A stretch of 64,000 nucleotides of DNA from Oscheius sp. JU75 (GCA_037178855.1 JASJZC010000004.1:186001-250000), one strand, 5' to 3'; numbered from the stretch's first letter, positions 1 to 24,300 are shown. Translations and numbers: made by a program. The notes: a model not told the origin generated them from the letters alone.

Positions 1-111
1 AACGACGTTGACTTCCTCCCCAAAGTCTTGCGCACCATTGAGGAACAAGAAGAAGAGACCTCCTGCCCCAGCAACCCCCAGCAAGAAGAAGAAGTCTCCG
101 CTCAAAGCTAA
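1..111 (+). CDS. C-terminal tail of an unidentified protein (partial)
   Basis: The first 36 codons of the window are open in frame 1 and end at a TAA (109-111). The residues are NDVDFLPKVLRTIEEQ followed by a very acidic, Gln/Ser-rich tail ending VSAQS. The hydrophobic then acidic composition and codon choice look coding, and an A/T-rich run with an AATATAAATA-type signal follows at about 153-168. Only the tail is present, so the product cannot be named. The gene is convergent with the mup-4-like gene, whose stop codon lies 300 bp away. Confidence 0.5.
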   Translation, partial: NDVDFLPKVLRTIEEQEEETSCPSNPQQEEEVSAQS

Positions 112-409
112 ACTCCTGTGATCCTCGCCATTTTTCACTTTTTTTGGTACCAAAATATAAATATTTTTATTTGTTCACAAGCACACAAGCACACGCGGAT
201 ATGGTACGGGAGAGACAGAGAGTGAGCAATTTCTCAGTGTAGAAAAGAGTTGGCAGTGTTCTGAGGGTTTTTGGACGGGAAAAACTAGCGGAACTCGTAT
301 TTTATTATGGAAAAGTGGGGATGAGGAGATTCGGGTGGGACTACTGAATATTTACACTTTTTCTGGGGGTATAAGCACCGAATTGTTGGGGCGGGAAATT
401 TGAAAGAAT
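112..409. other. Convergent intergenic spacer
   Basis: About 300 bp between two converging genes. It is A/T-rich just after the left gene, with a likely poly(A) signal there. No further coding signal or repeat is seen. Confidence 0.4.
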
Positions 410-12078
<11,669 letters not shown>

Positions 12079-15000
12079 CCTCTATCTAGCTCTGAAACCG
12101 AATCATCAAAAATGTAAAGAGAAGCCACAAAAGCAACAGGAAGAGAAAGACTAGCCTCGAAACCACTAGCTGTCATAGCTCAATTAGTCAGTGACACTGA
12201 CACCGGTTAGCCACCCTCGGTGAAAACAAAAGTTTCTGCTTAATGAGGTGAAAAAAGTGCTTGACCAAAGTGGCCGGACTTTTTATTAGCTGGTTTGGTG
12301 TTGTCGGTGCCGCGTGCGCGGAACGGCTAAGTGATATGGGGCTGGGCCACTTCTGCCGTCGTCGTACAGAGAGACGAGTTCGTGGCACTGCCAATGGGAC
12401 AGACACTCTCATTAGCTGATCAATTATCGATTATTAGGCTGGTTCTAGAGCGATGAGAGTTTTTGTCAGAGACGTAAATTACCGCCAAAGAGGGAGAGAG
12501 AGAGAAAGGGAGTATGAGTACAGAAAAATCAGGAGGTGAGAATAGGAAGGAGTTGGAGGTAAGAGAGAGAGAAAGTGAAGGCAGTGCTATCAGAAGAGAG
12601 TGAGTTGGTACATAAGAAAAGTACAGAAAGACGGAAGCTGGAAGCTAGGGATTGTCCTTAGGTAGTCATTGACTGCTTCTAGGCTTGACTATTGCCAAAC
12701 TGCTAATTCCAAGGGTAGGTAACCGTCATCTCAGACTTCTGATAAGATCCCACAAAAAGATGGAACTTGTGAAAGTCTGCCAAGGTTTTCCAGAATTTAG
12801 TAGCAAAGGCTGCTTACAGTCACAGTTAAAGGTCCGAGAAAGTTTGATTGCTGGAGGCAAAATTCTACAGGTAATCTGGGAAAACGTCTCTACAACAGGT
12901 CAAAGAAACAAAGTCGCTTGACCAGAATCAGAGAAGGGTTTTTCCAGAAAGTTCCCCAGTCAGAACGCCCTTCAGTATCATTCTGGCTTCAGCCGATTGA
13001 ATAGTACTGAGTTGGTATGGCAGAACTTGGAGTGATGGGTCCTTGATAGAGTGAACCGCAGTATGACCAAGTGAGAATTGGTATACATCATGCTACAAGT
13101 CCGAACATACTTGATCACGCCCACATGCTCATGTTTTCCATGGAATGGAATCCGTGTATGTGGAAGACTGACAGTCTAAATAGTTACTGCATGCTAGCTT
13201 CAGATCTTTTTGAAAGGATGAAAGTAAATGACAACGTACAATAGGCTGTCTACTAATAATAAAAAGCTGATAGAAGTGTAAGATCTTCAAAACGAAATAA
13301 TATCCTAAAGATCCCAATACGTCACTCAAAACAGCCGGTAGCTAAGTGGCTAGCTAATCCAAGCAGCGGGAACACTTTATTAGTCTGTCCAGAAGGATAT
13401 ACCATCTCGTCCCCTCTCAAACTTACAGTACTCTCGAATCGAAAGCCCGAAAGAGAGACAGAAATTTCCCACCTTCGGGGGGCCTAATGCCGAAGAGGAG
13501 AGAAAGTTAATGTGCTGCCGGTTATCCGACGTCGGTTGCGCAACATCCCCCACGAAAAGAGACACAACAATAGTCAGTCTCCACAGAGAGCTGGAAAACT
13601 GATTGCGTGTTGCGCGAGCGCGACGCTAATTGACTCGTGTACAGGCAGTGAGAACGCGTTTCACATTCACAGAAGCCCGATCTGGATTGCTGAACTGATA
13701 CGGGAGCGAAACTACGAAGGAAAACAGGAAAAAGAGGCTCACCTCAGCCCTCACTTTCACATCTTTTGCCGAAGGCGCATACCACCAAAAAGGGGAAACG
13801 CCCAGTTAGAGTGGCAGCTGTAAAGGGGCCGGGAGATGGAAAAGGCTACTCTCTCTCCTTACGGAGACTGTTTGTTGTTGTGTTTGGCTAATTGGTCGAC
13901 TCGACTTTTTGGAAGGAGATCGCGTGCAGATCGGCAATTTGTAATGGCTAGAGAATCTCTTTTTGCAGTGGAGGACTGTAGGTAGTCAATGGCTTTGAAA
14001 GTTTCAGGGAATCCACTCTGAAAAGTTCCCACCAATCAAAGAGTCAGCTCCAATAATTTGCCAATTTGGAAGCAGCTAGGAAACTTAGACTCTCGTGGCA
14101 GTGGCTACCAATGACGATCACTGTATCCTCAGCCTATGTACTGTCAGACTGTCTACGTAATGACGGTTCCCTGAGGGAAAGATAAGGGAATTGCGGTCAG
14201 TTAGAGTAGCAGATTGTTAGTGTGAGAACTTGACCGTCTAGGTGAGAAGTTTCTAGACGGTCGATGTGACCTCGAAGAAGAGTTCCTAACAGAACATTCA
14301 ATCATTCGGTCAACTAGCCATTATGAAAAGAAATGTAAGCTTCCAGCCCCAAAAGAAAAAGTCCTAATAGCTTTTCAATGAATCAGAGCCACTTTCTTTC
14401 CGGCCCGCGCCCTCCTCTCTCTTTCTTTCCCGCGTTCAGTGGCATCTCTCGACCAGTTTACCCTGACCACGCCCGCGAAATGGGAAAGTTGTCAGAAGTT
14501 GATACAGCTTGGAGACAGAGAGAGAAACAAATAAGTCACCTTTGATAGAGAGTCAAGGAGATTGTTGGAAGAAGAGAAACTACGGAGAGCTATGAATATT
14601 TAAGCAATGCCGAGATCACATGGCTGAGAAATCACTATTTTCCAGCTTCGATCCCGAAAACACCGTACTTTCTCGAATCTGTGCTAACAGCTTTCAGCTA
14701 ACAACCAAGAAGTGTAACTTGTCGTGGTCGTACGGGTGAGATAACATGAATTTCCAGCCTACTGATGCTCTGCAAAGTTGTAGATTTCGACCTCTTCTAT
14801 AACTTTGCTGAACATACCAAACGCCAAAAATAGTGGGTCTGATCCCATAACGGAGGCGTTTTTGGCCCAGCAGATTGGCAAACATTCTTACAGGTTGGGA
14901 CAAAGACGAAATGCTAAAAGAAAATACAAGGATAGCCTAAAGCTGATAAGAACGATCGGAAAAAAGTGAAGGTGTTTCCTAAAGTGAGAGAGTAGTAGTA

Positions 15001-18000
15001 GTTAGAAGGTGGGATGGGTTTCTCTCCTCGGGGTGTGTCCCCCCGCCCCGCAACTGACAGGGTGTGGCTCCTTCTCAACTGGCAGAGGCGTTTGAAACTG
15101 CCATTGATTTCGATTTCTGACAGGATAGGGGCGAAAGGACAGAGAAACAGGACATTTGTGTCTATTGATCACTGCTTAGCTATGGCTTAATGCCGCGTTT
15201 TTTGTACGCAAAGTTGTCGGCATTTGTGTCGAGGCTTGGCGGCGGATTTATGACACGGGACTGGATATTCAAGAGGAGATGAATATCCGTTCCTATCTTT
15301 TTGTAAGAAGACAGAGAGAGTTGGTTTTTGTGAGAAACTGAGTTACCAGGATGTAGGAAAAGAGATCTAGAAGAACGGTAGCTTCTAAGAGTACAGAGTT
15401 AGTCCAATAGGAGGGGAGACAGAAAGAAATAGAGGCATAGAGACAAAGAGACAGATAGAAAGATAGAGTACAAAATTAGGCAGAGAGTTATACGGTATGT
15501 ACCAGTCAAGAGTCATACCATATGAGTCAGAAACTATAAGACGAATAACAATAGCGTTGGATGAATCAAGAGGTAGTCAGGAGACAGAATAAGACGGCAG
15601 AGAGTCAAGAACTTTGGGTCAATAGTCAAGCGTCTCATATTCTCTGACAGGAAGAACTGAACAGATTAAACAGCCAGGAGCCAAAGGGACAGTAATCGGA
15701 ATTCGGACAGTTACGTCCCTACATCAAAGAGTCAAAGGAGCAGAGCCCTTGGGAAAGTGCGTAAGACAAGACACTCTTTGGAACATGTGGTTATCATTCT
15801 GGAAAGAGACACTTTATGACTCAACCAAGCCTCTCAAGGTCAGTGTATAAGTGCGGGTGTGGAGGTTATCTCTCCGTCAAATCTAGACTAGGGACAACAC
15901 CTTTCCCGGCTAATTTAGACCTCTCAAAGTTCAGGAATTGACTTCTAGAAGGGAAAACTGAACAGTAAGTACCAGTCTTTGGCATAATAGTGGTAGAGGG
16001 GGCTTTTGTTCTAACCAGCTTCTAATTGAAACGAGAAATGGTTGTTTAATTGCGATGGTGGGGGCAGAGTGTAATGAATCAGAAGGGGAAAGAAGCCAAG
16101 ATTTTGCAACAGGGAAAGTGAGGAAAGTTCCGACGGGGACTGATTATAAGGGAGAGAGACAAGCTTCAGAGGATTGGGTACAGATTTCGCAAAGAACAAC
16201 ATTCTTTGTCTCTGTCTTTCTGTCTCTCTGTCTCTCTGTTTCTTTTGTCCCTCTGTCTGTCTTTCTATCTCTCTGTCACTCTGTTCCTCTGTCTTTCTGT
16301 CTAGGTACTGTGTTCATCTAACGAGCTCATAAATCATCCGTCTGAATGTCCGATCCCCCGGTCAGTAGCAAGTTTTTCCAATCACAACGACGACAAAAAC
16401 CACTAAAAGGGAAACTCATTGCGCAACTGCCCCGGAGTGATAAAGAGTTGCAATTAGAGAACTGAAAAGAATGCCGGACGAGGCGCTGGATCATCACGTA
16501 GAGAGAGACAGGGACTGGCTTATCATAGATCCTATGAATGGAGAAACAAAGCAACCAGAAGCTGCCCTAGGGGTGGTGGCTAAGGCTGCTAGCTGGTCAG
16601 AGTCGTCTCTCAATTAGAAGACTGGGGGACCGAACCCCCTAGTTTTACTGAACAACTTGCGAACGGCTGACTAGAGGAAAGGAACCGGTTGTTACATGCA
16701 AATTTGGACTGTGAGGAGGGAGAGAGCGGAGGAGGTTGTCCGATACGGGATATCAGCCTTAGAGGACAGGTATAGGGGGAAGCGAGAATGACGTGTCTTA
16801 TAGGGATGTTAAAATTTTTTTCAGAGACAGAGGGACAGAGAGACTTAGAGACAAAGGACCCCGGCTAATAAGAGATAGCTTAATAGAGAGACAGGGGGTC
16901 CGTACAGTTGATGGTCAGCTGGTATGACCTTCGTTATATGTGCGCAGCGAGAGGCAGGACCCTAATCAAATCATTATCCATGAATATGTTTCGGGACATT
17001 TCGGACTGTTATGGTTTTCAGTAGAGCTACGGGAGACCATAACTCAAAAACCAAGTCAGACTACTCTCTAGGACTGTCTTTGATAGGATACAAAGTACAG
17101 AAAGCCACTAGCATTGGTAGAGCACGAAGGAGACGACATGCTGACGGGACGAGGGAAGAGCAAAGTGAAGTAATCTACTACAGTTTGGTTTAGTCTGGAC
17201 AAGTCAAACTCTTTATTGGACTGTTTCGCTTTCTAAAAGTTGGAATAGCCCAATTCCTATGGGCTATTGGTTTTGCCTCGATTTGCCAAGACATGTTCAG
17301 GCACCGTCCTCCACTTCAAAACTTGCGGTTTTCTGCTCTTGTTCTCCACCGGAGTTCAATCTTCAAGCTTCTCCAGTTTCTCCTTGTCCGAATCTTTTCT
17401 TTTTGTCACTGCCACCTCTAACGCTCTTCTCCAACAAATGGCTCAAAATTTGGTGTTCTGAAGTGTCCGTAGTTCTCACGTTGGCCTTGCTTTGGATCGT
17501 TATAAGCGTAGTCAATTGAACTTTTTTTCCCAAGTATTGTTCCTTTTGGTTTTAGGTCTTAGACAATCACAAGTATCACAGATACAATCAATGAGACTAT
17601 TCGACTCCGCTGACGTGTCCTAATTTGGTTTTTCTTAATCTGGATACTCATGTCAAGGATTGCCACATATCAAATAGGTGTAGCTGTTTCAATCAGACAT
17701 AGCAGCACTCAGGGAGCGCAACAGTAAAAAGCCATTTCGAGGGCAGAGGCAAGGTTACATTTTTCAGCTTTGCATGCTCTGCAAAGTCGTATAGCAGAAA
17801 AAATGCCACAACTTTGCAAAAGATCGCAGAATAGAAAAAAAAATGCAGTTTTCACCCCGAAATAGCTGATATCTGTTGCGTACAATGGCTCATTTTGTTT
17901 CGGCCCGGCCCGGTTTGGCGTTTCCCGGGCCTATGAAGGCGCATGTCGCATGTCTAGTCTCAATATTTCAGCCTGAGTGAACAAACTTTTCTTGTTGGTC

Positions 18001-18290
18001 CGTTTGTACTGGGGAATATTGGTCAGCACATGAACTACTTTTCCAATCCGCCGAAGTACTCCTTTACAGAAGTTACGCTTTCCTCCTAACCTCTTAGAGC
18101 ATTTTCTATACCTTTTACCCACTGTGATTATTGAATGCCATGTATTTTCGCCCTTTCCGAAAATCAATTGTGACGAGAAGCCAGGTGTGAATGGATAAAA
18201 ATGTCGTCGTACGTAGTCAGAATCAATTGGTGACTCACTTTTCCCGTACCATTTAAGCCATGTACATGGGCATTTTCCCTCCAGTTGTAC
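12079..18290. other. Long intergenic stretch without a confident gene
   Basis: 6.2 kb upstream of the mup-4 start and of the next + strand gene. It holds scattered purine-rich GACAGAGA runs (for example 15420-15470), two tRNA-like remnants (near 13332 and 16565) and two members of the short hairpin family (14766-14815 and 17770-17830). Several open frames of 60-103 codons (for example 13512-13823 + and 17931-18167 -) have no recognisable motif, signal peptide or in-phase neighbouring exon, and I do not call them genes. Confidence 0.5.
16567..16648 (+). other. tRNA-like remnant or tRNA-derived element
   Basis: CTAGGGG...CCCCCTAG can form an acceptor-like stem. Between them sit an A-box-like GGTGGCTAAGGCTGC and a B-box-like GGGGACCGAACCCC, and an AGTC/GACT helix sits where an anticodon stem would be. 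The loops are the wrong size for a standard tRNA. A similar A-box-like segment (GGTAGCTAAGTGGCTAGC) occurs near 13336. These are most likely tRNA-derived repeats or decayed tRNAs. Confidence 0.4.
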
Positions 18291-18572
18291 ATGTCCGCCA
18301 GAGCTTCTATATCCTCAGCAGCTCCTATTTTTACTACAAATGCCAGTGAAATCGATTATGACATTGATAGAAGGTTGGAGGAGATCTTCAAGGACCTTGG
18401 CATAGGCGAGGAGATTGAATGCACTTCCGAAGGTAGTGCTCCTATTCTCTAAACGAGACCTCTTTCAGCTGTCTTGGTTGGTCTCTTTGGAGTTATTAGT
18501 CTATCCGCATTGCTGTTCATAATACTTTATGTGACTTCATCGCTCCCTGGTCAACACTTAATAAACTCGTGA
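18291..18572 (+). CDS. Small single-pass membrane protein (81 aa)
   Basis: Two exons, 18291-18432 and 18469-18572, join in phase 1 across a 36-nt intron with the canonical ends GTAGTG...TTTCAG. The product starts MSARASISSAAPIFTTN and has an acidic stretch (DIDRRLEEIFKDLGIGEEIE). A strongly hydrophobic segment (VLVGLFGVISLSALLFIILY) follows, then a short tail ending HLINS. A membrane helix near residues 49-70 with a charged N-terminal domain suggests a small one-pass membrane protein. I do not recognise the family. It is convergent with the SH2-like gene to its right. Confidence 0.6.
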
Positions 18573-18699
18573 ACGACTGTATTAACTCTGGAATGAGAGA
18601 CAGATCCCCATAAAAACTACCATAACAAGGCTCACCTTCAAATCCTTTATTATCTTTTGTTTACCCTTCATTGCTACCAGTATCCTGTTCTTCCTCCGC

Positions 18700-19242
18700 C
18701 TACATATCGAAGAAGACCGTCTCCGGATTGAGAGAGTAGAAGTGGACGAGTTTCTGCAGGCTGCGGAAGAGCATCTCAGGTCGGCGTCCTTGCAACGAGA
18801 TGCCGTAGCTCTTCACGCCACCGATCTGCATCTCCTTGACGGTTATCACGTAGCGAACCTGGCAAAGTAGAACAGCCAGCAGGAGCTGCTGATTCTCCTG
18901 GAAGAGCACAGCCGTCCAGCGATTGCTCAAAGTGGTGATGGCTTCTCGTCTCGTGCACTGTCCCAGCAGAGCGTATGTTTTGCCTTCCGTCTCTCGTTCT
19001 ACTGCCAGTTCCGAGGAGGTGTTGGTTGTCGGTGGCGGTAGCAAGTCGTGCAGTTTGGCCAAGTCGTGGCGACTGCTCTTCGGCGAGCAGATCAAAGATG
19101 TCGGGATGTGGTAGCACTCTTCGCTATCCATTGGTAGATTCGTGCAGCTGTGGGCCGGGATCAGCGTCGACGAGCTCTTGGTCTTGGCCAGCCGTAGATC
19201 TTCTTCTCTGCTGTCCGAGTAGGAATCACAGCTCGACGGCAT
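18700..19242 (-). CDS. Divergent SH2-like domain protein (180 aa)
   Basis: A single exon with ATG at 19242 and TAG at 18700. Residues 1-85 are Ser/Thr-rich and low in complexity. The C-terminal half resembles an SH2 fold: CTRREAITTLSNRW in the place of the first helix, VLFQENQQLLLAVLLCQVRYV for the central strands, GVKSYGISL, and the typical ending LFRSLQKLVHFYSLNP. The FLVRES arginine that normally binds phosphotyrosine is not present; the equivalent strand reads AVLFQEN. If the domain assignment is right, it is a non-canonical SH2. Other small alpha/beta folds remain possible. Confidence 0.5.
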   Translation of the reverse strand: MPSSCDSYSDSREEDLRLAKTKSSSTLIPAHSCTNLPMDSEECYHIPTSLICSPKSSRHDLAKLHDLLPPPTTNTSSELAVERETEGKTYALLGQCTRREAITTLSNRWTAVLFQENQQLLLAVLLCQVRYVITVKEMQIGGVKSYGISLQGRRPEMLFRSLQKLVHFYSLNPETVFFDM

Positions 19243-19834
19243 CCTTAACCTTGTGACTGTCTTCTGAAGTCTTCGATCTGAGCAATTAACTCGTAGTTTG
19301 CCTTTTTGTTGTTTTTGAACTCAAAAAATGTAACATAGAAAGTTTGGGAGCAATTAAGAGATGAGGAGCAAATTATCTATGTAGAAGCTACATTTGGAAA
19401 GAGAGACAGTTCTCTTGACAAATGGGGCCCGGCGCAACGAACTTCTTATATGAAAAATTTCTTTTTTGGTATCATCACATGATTTTAAGACTTTTGATGT
19501 TGCAAAGTTGTAGCCTTTGATCTTGACTATAGATTTTCAGAACACAAGAAAGCTCAAAAATGTCATGTTGAACCCGAAAATGACGTTATTGCCCAGGACT
19601 TTCAGCGCGGCGCCGACAACGCTGAAATCGGATGACGCACCCGTACTAGCTCGGCGTGCTAAATACAATATGTGTTTGGGCTTTATCGGATTGACCCGCA
19701 GATCTACCGGTCTTCTCAGCTTCTTCCGCTCCTCCTCTAATCCACGGGATGACGAGGAGGACCACTTAAATTCGCTGTTTTTGCATCGATTTCCCTGCCT
19801 CTTTTCCGACTCCCGAATACGTCTGATTCCAGGT

Positions 19835-20370
19835 ATGAAGACCTCCTCGTGTGATGAGGGTCCTCGCGAGAGGGCTTACCGTTTTGTAGCCTATTCTGCC
19901 GTCAGAATCTCGTTTGTGGCCATTGTGGCAGTCTTCATCGCACTGCCCATCATCAACAACTACATTAACAATGTTCATATGCGAGTATAGGGCGAGATAA
20001 AGTTTTGCAAGGTAGATTTCTCTCCCAGAGCGCGCTTTCGGTGCTTCCTTGACGCATTCGGCAGCGCGTCAGTCTCATAATCTGAGCAATGTTTTTGATT
20101 TTTTTTGCTTCGTTTTACAACATTTTTTTCCAGCTGTGTGATGATGGAAGTGGCTGAATTCCGTAGCTCTCCACGAAGTGCTCTGCCTAGTTTACTCCGC
20201 CCGAGCAACGCGACAGCTGGAAGGGTCAAGCGTCAGGCTGGTGGCTGTCAGGGCTGTGGTCTTCTTGGTCTGTCTGGTCCCGACGGTCCTTCCGGTCGAA
20301 ATGGAGTTCCTGGAAAGCTGGAGCCCCTGGAGCGAGTTCACCCTTGCTTCTTCGGAAATAGAGACGGAGA
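19835..20370 (+). pseudogene. Broken cuticle collagen gene
   Basis: The N-terminus is classic for nematode cuticle collagens: RERAYRFVAYSAVRISFV followed by a hydrophobic signal-anchor and LPIINNYINNV. The frame then hits TAG at 19987, although the next codons (GEIKFCK, ending at a GTAGAT donor) match the usual collagen continuation. After the TTTCCAG acceptor near 20133 the frame is shifted. It then shows RVKRQAGGCQGCG, with the subtilisin-type cleavage site, and about five Gly-X-Y triplets (GLSGPDGPSGRNGVPG). A one-base shift puts the continuing repeat (KAGAPGAS) in another frame, and the repeat stops. No C-terminal domain is seen. At least three lesions make this a pseudogene, unless the assembly is at fault. 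Confidence 0.8.
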
Positions 20371-20505
20371 CACAATGACAGTGAGAGTGAGAGAAAAAAG
20401 GACAGAGGAACAGAGAGAGATGTTAGACCTTTTAGAGAATCTGAGAGACAGTGGACCTATTAGAGACACCGAGGCAGAACGACATATAAAGAGATATACG
20501 GGACA

Positions 20506-20832
20506 CAGACAGGCAGATATAAGGAGACATGGGCTAACCTGATGCAGTCCGGCTGAAGCAGTGGTTCCAGCTTCAGATTTGAACTTGGCCGAGATGTTTA
20601 TTTTCTATTGTGTTTTGTAGTTCTGGCTACGTGCTGAGTAAGCAACACGAGGTGCTATAACCAATAGCTCGGCCGTTGTCGTAAATAAGGCAAAGGACAT
20701 GTTTAAAAAAAACGAAGACTTATTTACCAACCCAATAAACATCTCGGCCAAGTTCAAATCTGAAGCTGGAACCACTGCTCTGCAGCCGGATTGCATCAGG
20801 TTAGCCCATGTCTCCTTATATCTGTCTGTTTG
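20506..20832. repeat. Long inverted repeat (foldback element)
   Basis: Arms of about 97 nt at 20506-20602 and 20734-20832 are near-perfect reverse complements, differing by a 2-nt indel and a few substitutions. They are separated by about 131 nt. A diverged single arm occurs at about 29037-29100. This fits a foldback or MITE-type element lying just beyond the collagen pseudogene. Confidence 0.85.
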
Positions 20833-21341
20833 TGTTTCCGTTGGGTCGGGTTCCTGTTTGCCGGTTAGATCAGAACAGCTAGATCAGAAGAACATCGCGA
20901 CTGCCGATTAGATCAGAAGTGGATCGGGGGGGAGAGGGCACTCCTTACTGATCGGATAGATTTGACAAGAAGAGCGCATACTTAATCGACCTTTCGACGT
21001 CATGTCGGAACTTTCTATTCTATCAAAGAGTTCTATTTTCAGACAGGCATGGGAGCATGCAGGGCTCCAAGTTCTGTCAGTTTGCACAATCTTCTATTAG
21101 CTTCTAGATATGGCCCCCTAGTTCAAACATTGGCTGGTCACGATGCGATTTGCTGCAATTTTTCTTCCCTTTTGAACAATCCGAAATGCCGCATAGGTGA
21201 ATGAACTATGTGAAGACGACCCCTGCCCTTTCCGAACAAACTAGAGTCGTTAGGAAAGCTTGTGATCATTCTTTTTCTCGTTCTGTTCGCCTTAAATCGT
21301 CGTCCTGATTTCAGCTAACATATTCATTGCGCTGGGTTTAA
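20833..21341. other. Spacer upstream of the STELLO-like gene
   Basis: About 500 bp with no coding signal. A TTTCAG acceptor at 21310-21315 lies about 26 bp before the ATG and could be a trans-splice acceptor site, but this cannot be shown from sequence alone. Confidence 0.35.
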
Positions 21342-24300
21342 ATGACATCAAATATCTTTGCCTATATATTTTTGGGAGCTGCTTCTTTCATTCTATGGTA
21401 TAATGCGGAGAAGACAGCTGTTAGACTGTGAGTACAGAAAGTCAGAGACAGAGACAAACTCTTTCAGCTACCGCTACAGTTCCTGGAACTTTGGAGCGTA
21501 CCAACAAGTTAACAACACAGCTACACACTCCATGGCAAATAAATGGATAGTGGTGACCTCCATACAATTTCCTACTGAGGATGTAAAAGTACGTTTTGCA
21601 GTCATTCCATACATCTTTCAACAGAATCTAGCCAGTCAGTCTGGGTGGACTGTCGCGGTCGTGGCTGACCAGAAGACCCCGGCTAATTGGTCTCATCCTA
21701 ACGTCCACTTCCTCTCCTTGGACCATCAAGCTTCTTTTGGGTCATTTGCAAATCTGCTACCTTTCAACAGTTATGCTAGGAAGACACTAGGCTACTTGTA
21801 TGCTATACAGAATGGAGCGGAATGGATCTATGATACGGATGATGACAATAAGCCTTACGGTAGGGGAGGCAGACGAACAGAAAGAGACAGAGAGATAAAA
21901 GGGCGGAGGGATCGAGAGACAGATGTCAAAGTAAAGATCTTTCTGGGGAGCTAGTTCAACAGTAGATGCTACGCTTAGTTAGAAATACAAAGACCAAAAA
22001 TTCCCCGAGCACGTTAGATTATGTGAATGATAGTAGTAGACTAACCTGAACTATTGTTGCGTTCCAAAGACTCATAGAGAGGATGACGATGATGTCTTCC
22101 ATGGCGCTGTAATAGAACTCATGGAACTTGTCTTCGGACTCGAGTGCCAAGGCGTGGTAGAGCATGGTGAGTCTGGGCCGGAACATATCCGTAGTTGTTG
22201 GCACTTTGGGAGGCAATTCCTTGTTCTCACTAGTAGTAGAGCCTCATTGAGCCAGGTTGAGATGAATCTCCGAGCAAGGAAGACCAAAAGTCGGTTGCTG
22301 TTCCTATGAGAAGAGTCCCGTTTTCCATCATAGCAGTGTTTCTCCTGGTAGCCTACTGTCTCCCCTGAGAAGCGAAAAAGAAGACAGCACTGAAGGCAGC
22401 TGATAGGTAGATTGAGCGCTGACAAGTTGGCATAATCGAGAGAGACTGGTTCATATCTTTTAGGTCTTGGACTGGCTCAATTCGATTACAACGACACTGT
22501 TAGTGGACTTCGGTACATTCCGAAGTCCAAAGAGCTTGGAGAGAGATTCTTCAATCCCTACCAGTTCTATGGCTTCAAGAAGATGTGGCCACGGGGCTTT
22601 CCGCTCGAATATCTGGAAGATCACACGAACGGCAAGGACAGAATGGTGCTGTGCCTAAGAATGAAGGCATCAGCTGTCCAACAGGGTGTGGTTCACAACG
22701 AACCGGATGTGGACGCTATTTACAGGTGAGTGTCACTGTCACTGTCACTGTTAACTTTAGACTGGAACATGCCGATCGAAAGACCGGACTACACGTGTCT
22801 TTCAACCAAATGGCTCCTCCTATCACTCTCGAAGAAGGCACCTACTCTCCCTGGAACTCCCAGAATACTCTCTTCCACTACAGAGCTTTTTTCACCATGT
22901 TTCTGCCAACTACTGTAGCTTTTAGGTATCCAGTTTGTATCATATGTTATTCATAATTTAGAGTAACAGACATTTGGAGGTCTTACTTTGCCCAAAAACT
23001 TCTGCATCTCATTGGAGAGGAGGTAGCCTTCTATCCTGTCAACGCCGTGCAGTTTCGGAATGCCCATGACTATTTGAAGGATTTCGAGCAGGAAGAGTAA
23101 GGTCACTGAGGATTGCTTTGAATAGTACCTTTTGAATAGAGACGTTTACGAGAAGTCTGGACAGGTTGTTCGGTTCCTGGATGAGTGGTACTGTAAGAGC
23201 GACACAATTGAAGCCTGTACTGCTAGTCTGGCTCATGACTTTGCGTGGGTCTTTTTGTCTTTCTGTCTCTTAGTCTCTTTGTCTCTCTAACAGACCAAGT
23301 TTCAGCGAAAACAATTTCTGGGGCCAAGAAGACTACAATCTTGTGAAATCCTGGATTCTAGCTTTGAAAAATATTGGCTACGTCTTCCCTCAGCTAAAGT
23401 TCATAAGTCTCAAAACTGACTACAACGTGATAGCAACTGAGAACTACGGAAACTGCAGAGAAGCTAATCTAGATCTCGGAACGAGAGTGTACAAGAAGAA
23501 TGGAATAAATGCCAGCGACACGACAAGGGCAGAGAGTGTTCTAGAAGCATACTCTGAACTTCAAAATTGGTGCGCGAAGACTGATGAGAGCGCTGTTTAT
23601 GGTAAGTTCTGCTGCCGTGAGTAGAGCTTGAAAGGTTGACTTTTCTAGGTATGAGGGCAGAAGAAATAAAGCTTAGGATGGACAGGCTGACATAAGAGGG
23701 ACACTATGTAACAGGTGTCAACTTGACAAAACTGGGATACGCTAGGTACGGTAACACATATTGACAGGAACTCATACGAGCAAATCATTGACAGACGACC
23801 GGGACAAGTTGAAAAGCAACGTCGCAGAGAGACAGAATATAAGGAGGACAGCTTGACAGTGCCAGAGTCAGCAGGCAGGATGATAGACTGGCAAAGATGA
23901 TTGCTAAAAAAAAAACAGTGACATGGGGCCCGTTCAATCGTCTTCTATTTTTCAGAACAACTACCAACAGCTCAAGACTTCTCAGAAGTTTTAGAATCTG
24001 GAGTTTGGAAGGACCGAAAAGATACCGTTAGTGACACAACCAATACAATGACAGGTCCTTCAGGTCCTCGTAATCATGAACAACTATGCTTGGACCCATT
24101 CCATTGGTCTTCTTCAACGGATGTATTCATCCTTCTTTGCGATGATAATTTTCTGTGGGACATGGGATCCGAAGCTGTTTGTACATGGTAAGAGACAGGC
24201 TCTTACTGCGCTAAAGCTTTTAGAGTCTCTTCCAATTATCGAACCCTTGAATTTTATTAATGTAACAGTAGAAGAGATGCATAGAGGTCATTTTTACAGC

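Noticed and set aside
13512-13823. 103-codon + strand frame
   Set aside because: No motif, no splice support, and composition unlike the confirmed exons.
17259-17519. Hydrophobic + strand frames
   Set aside because: Two frames look equally good in A/T- and C-rich sequence; no signal peptide context or neighbours.
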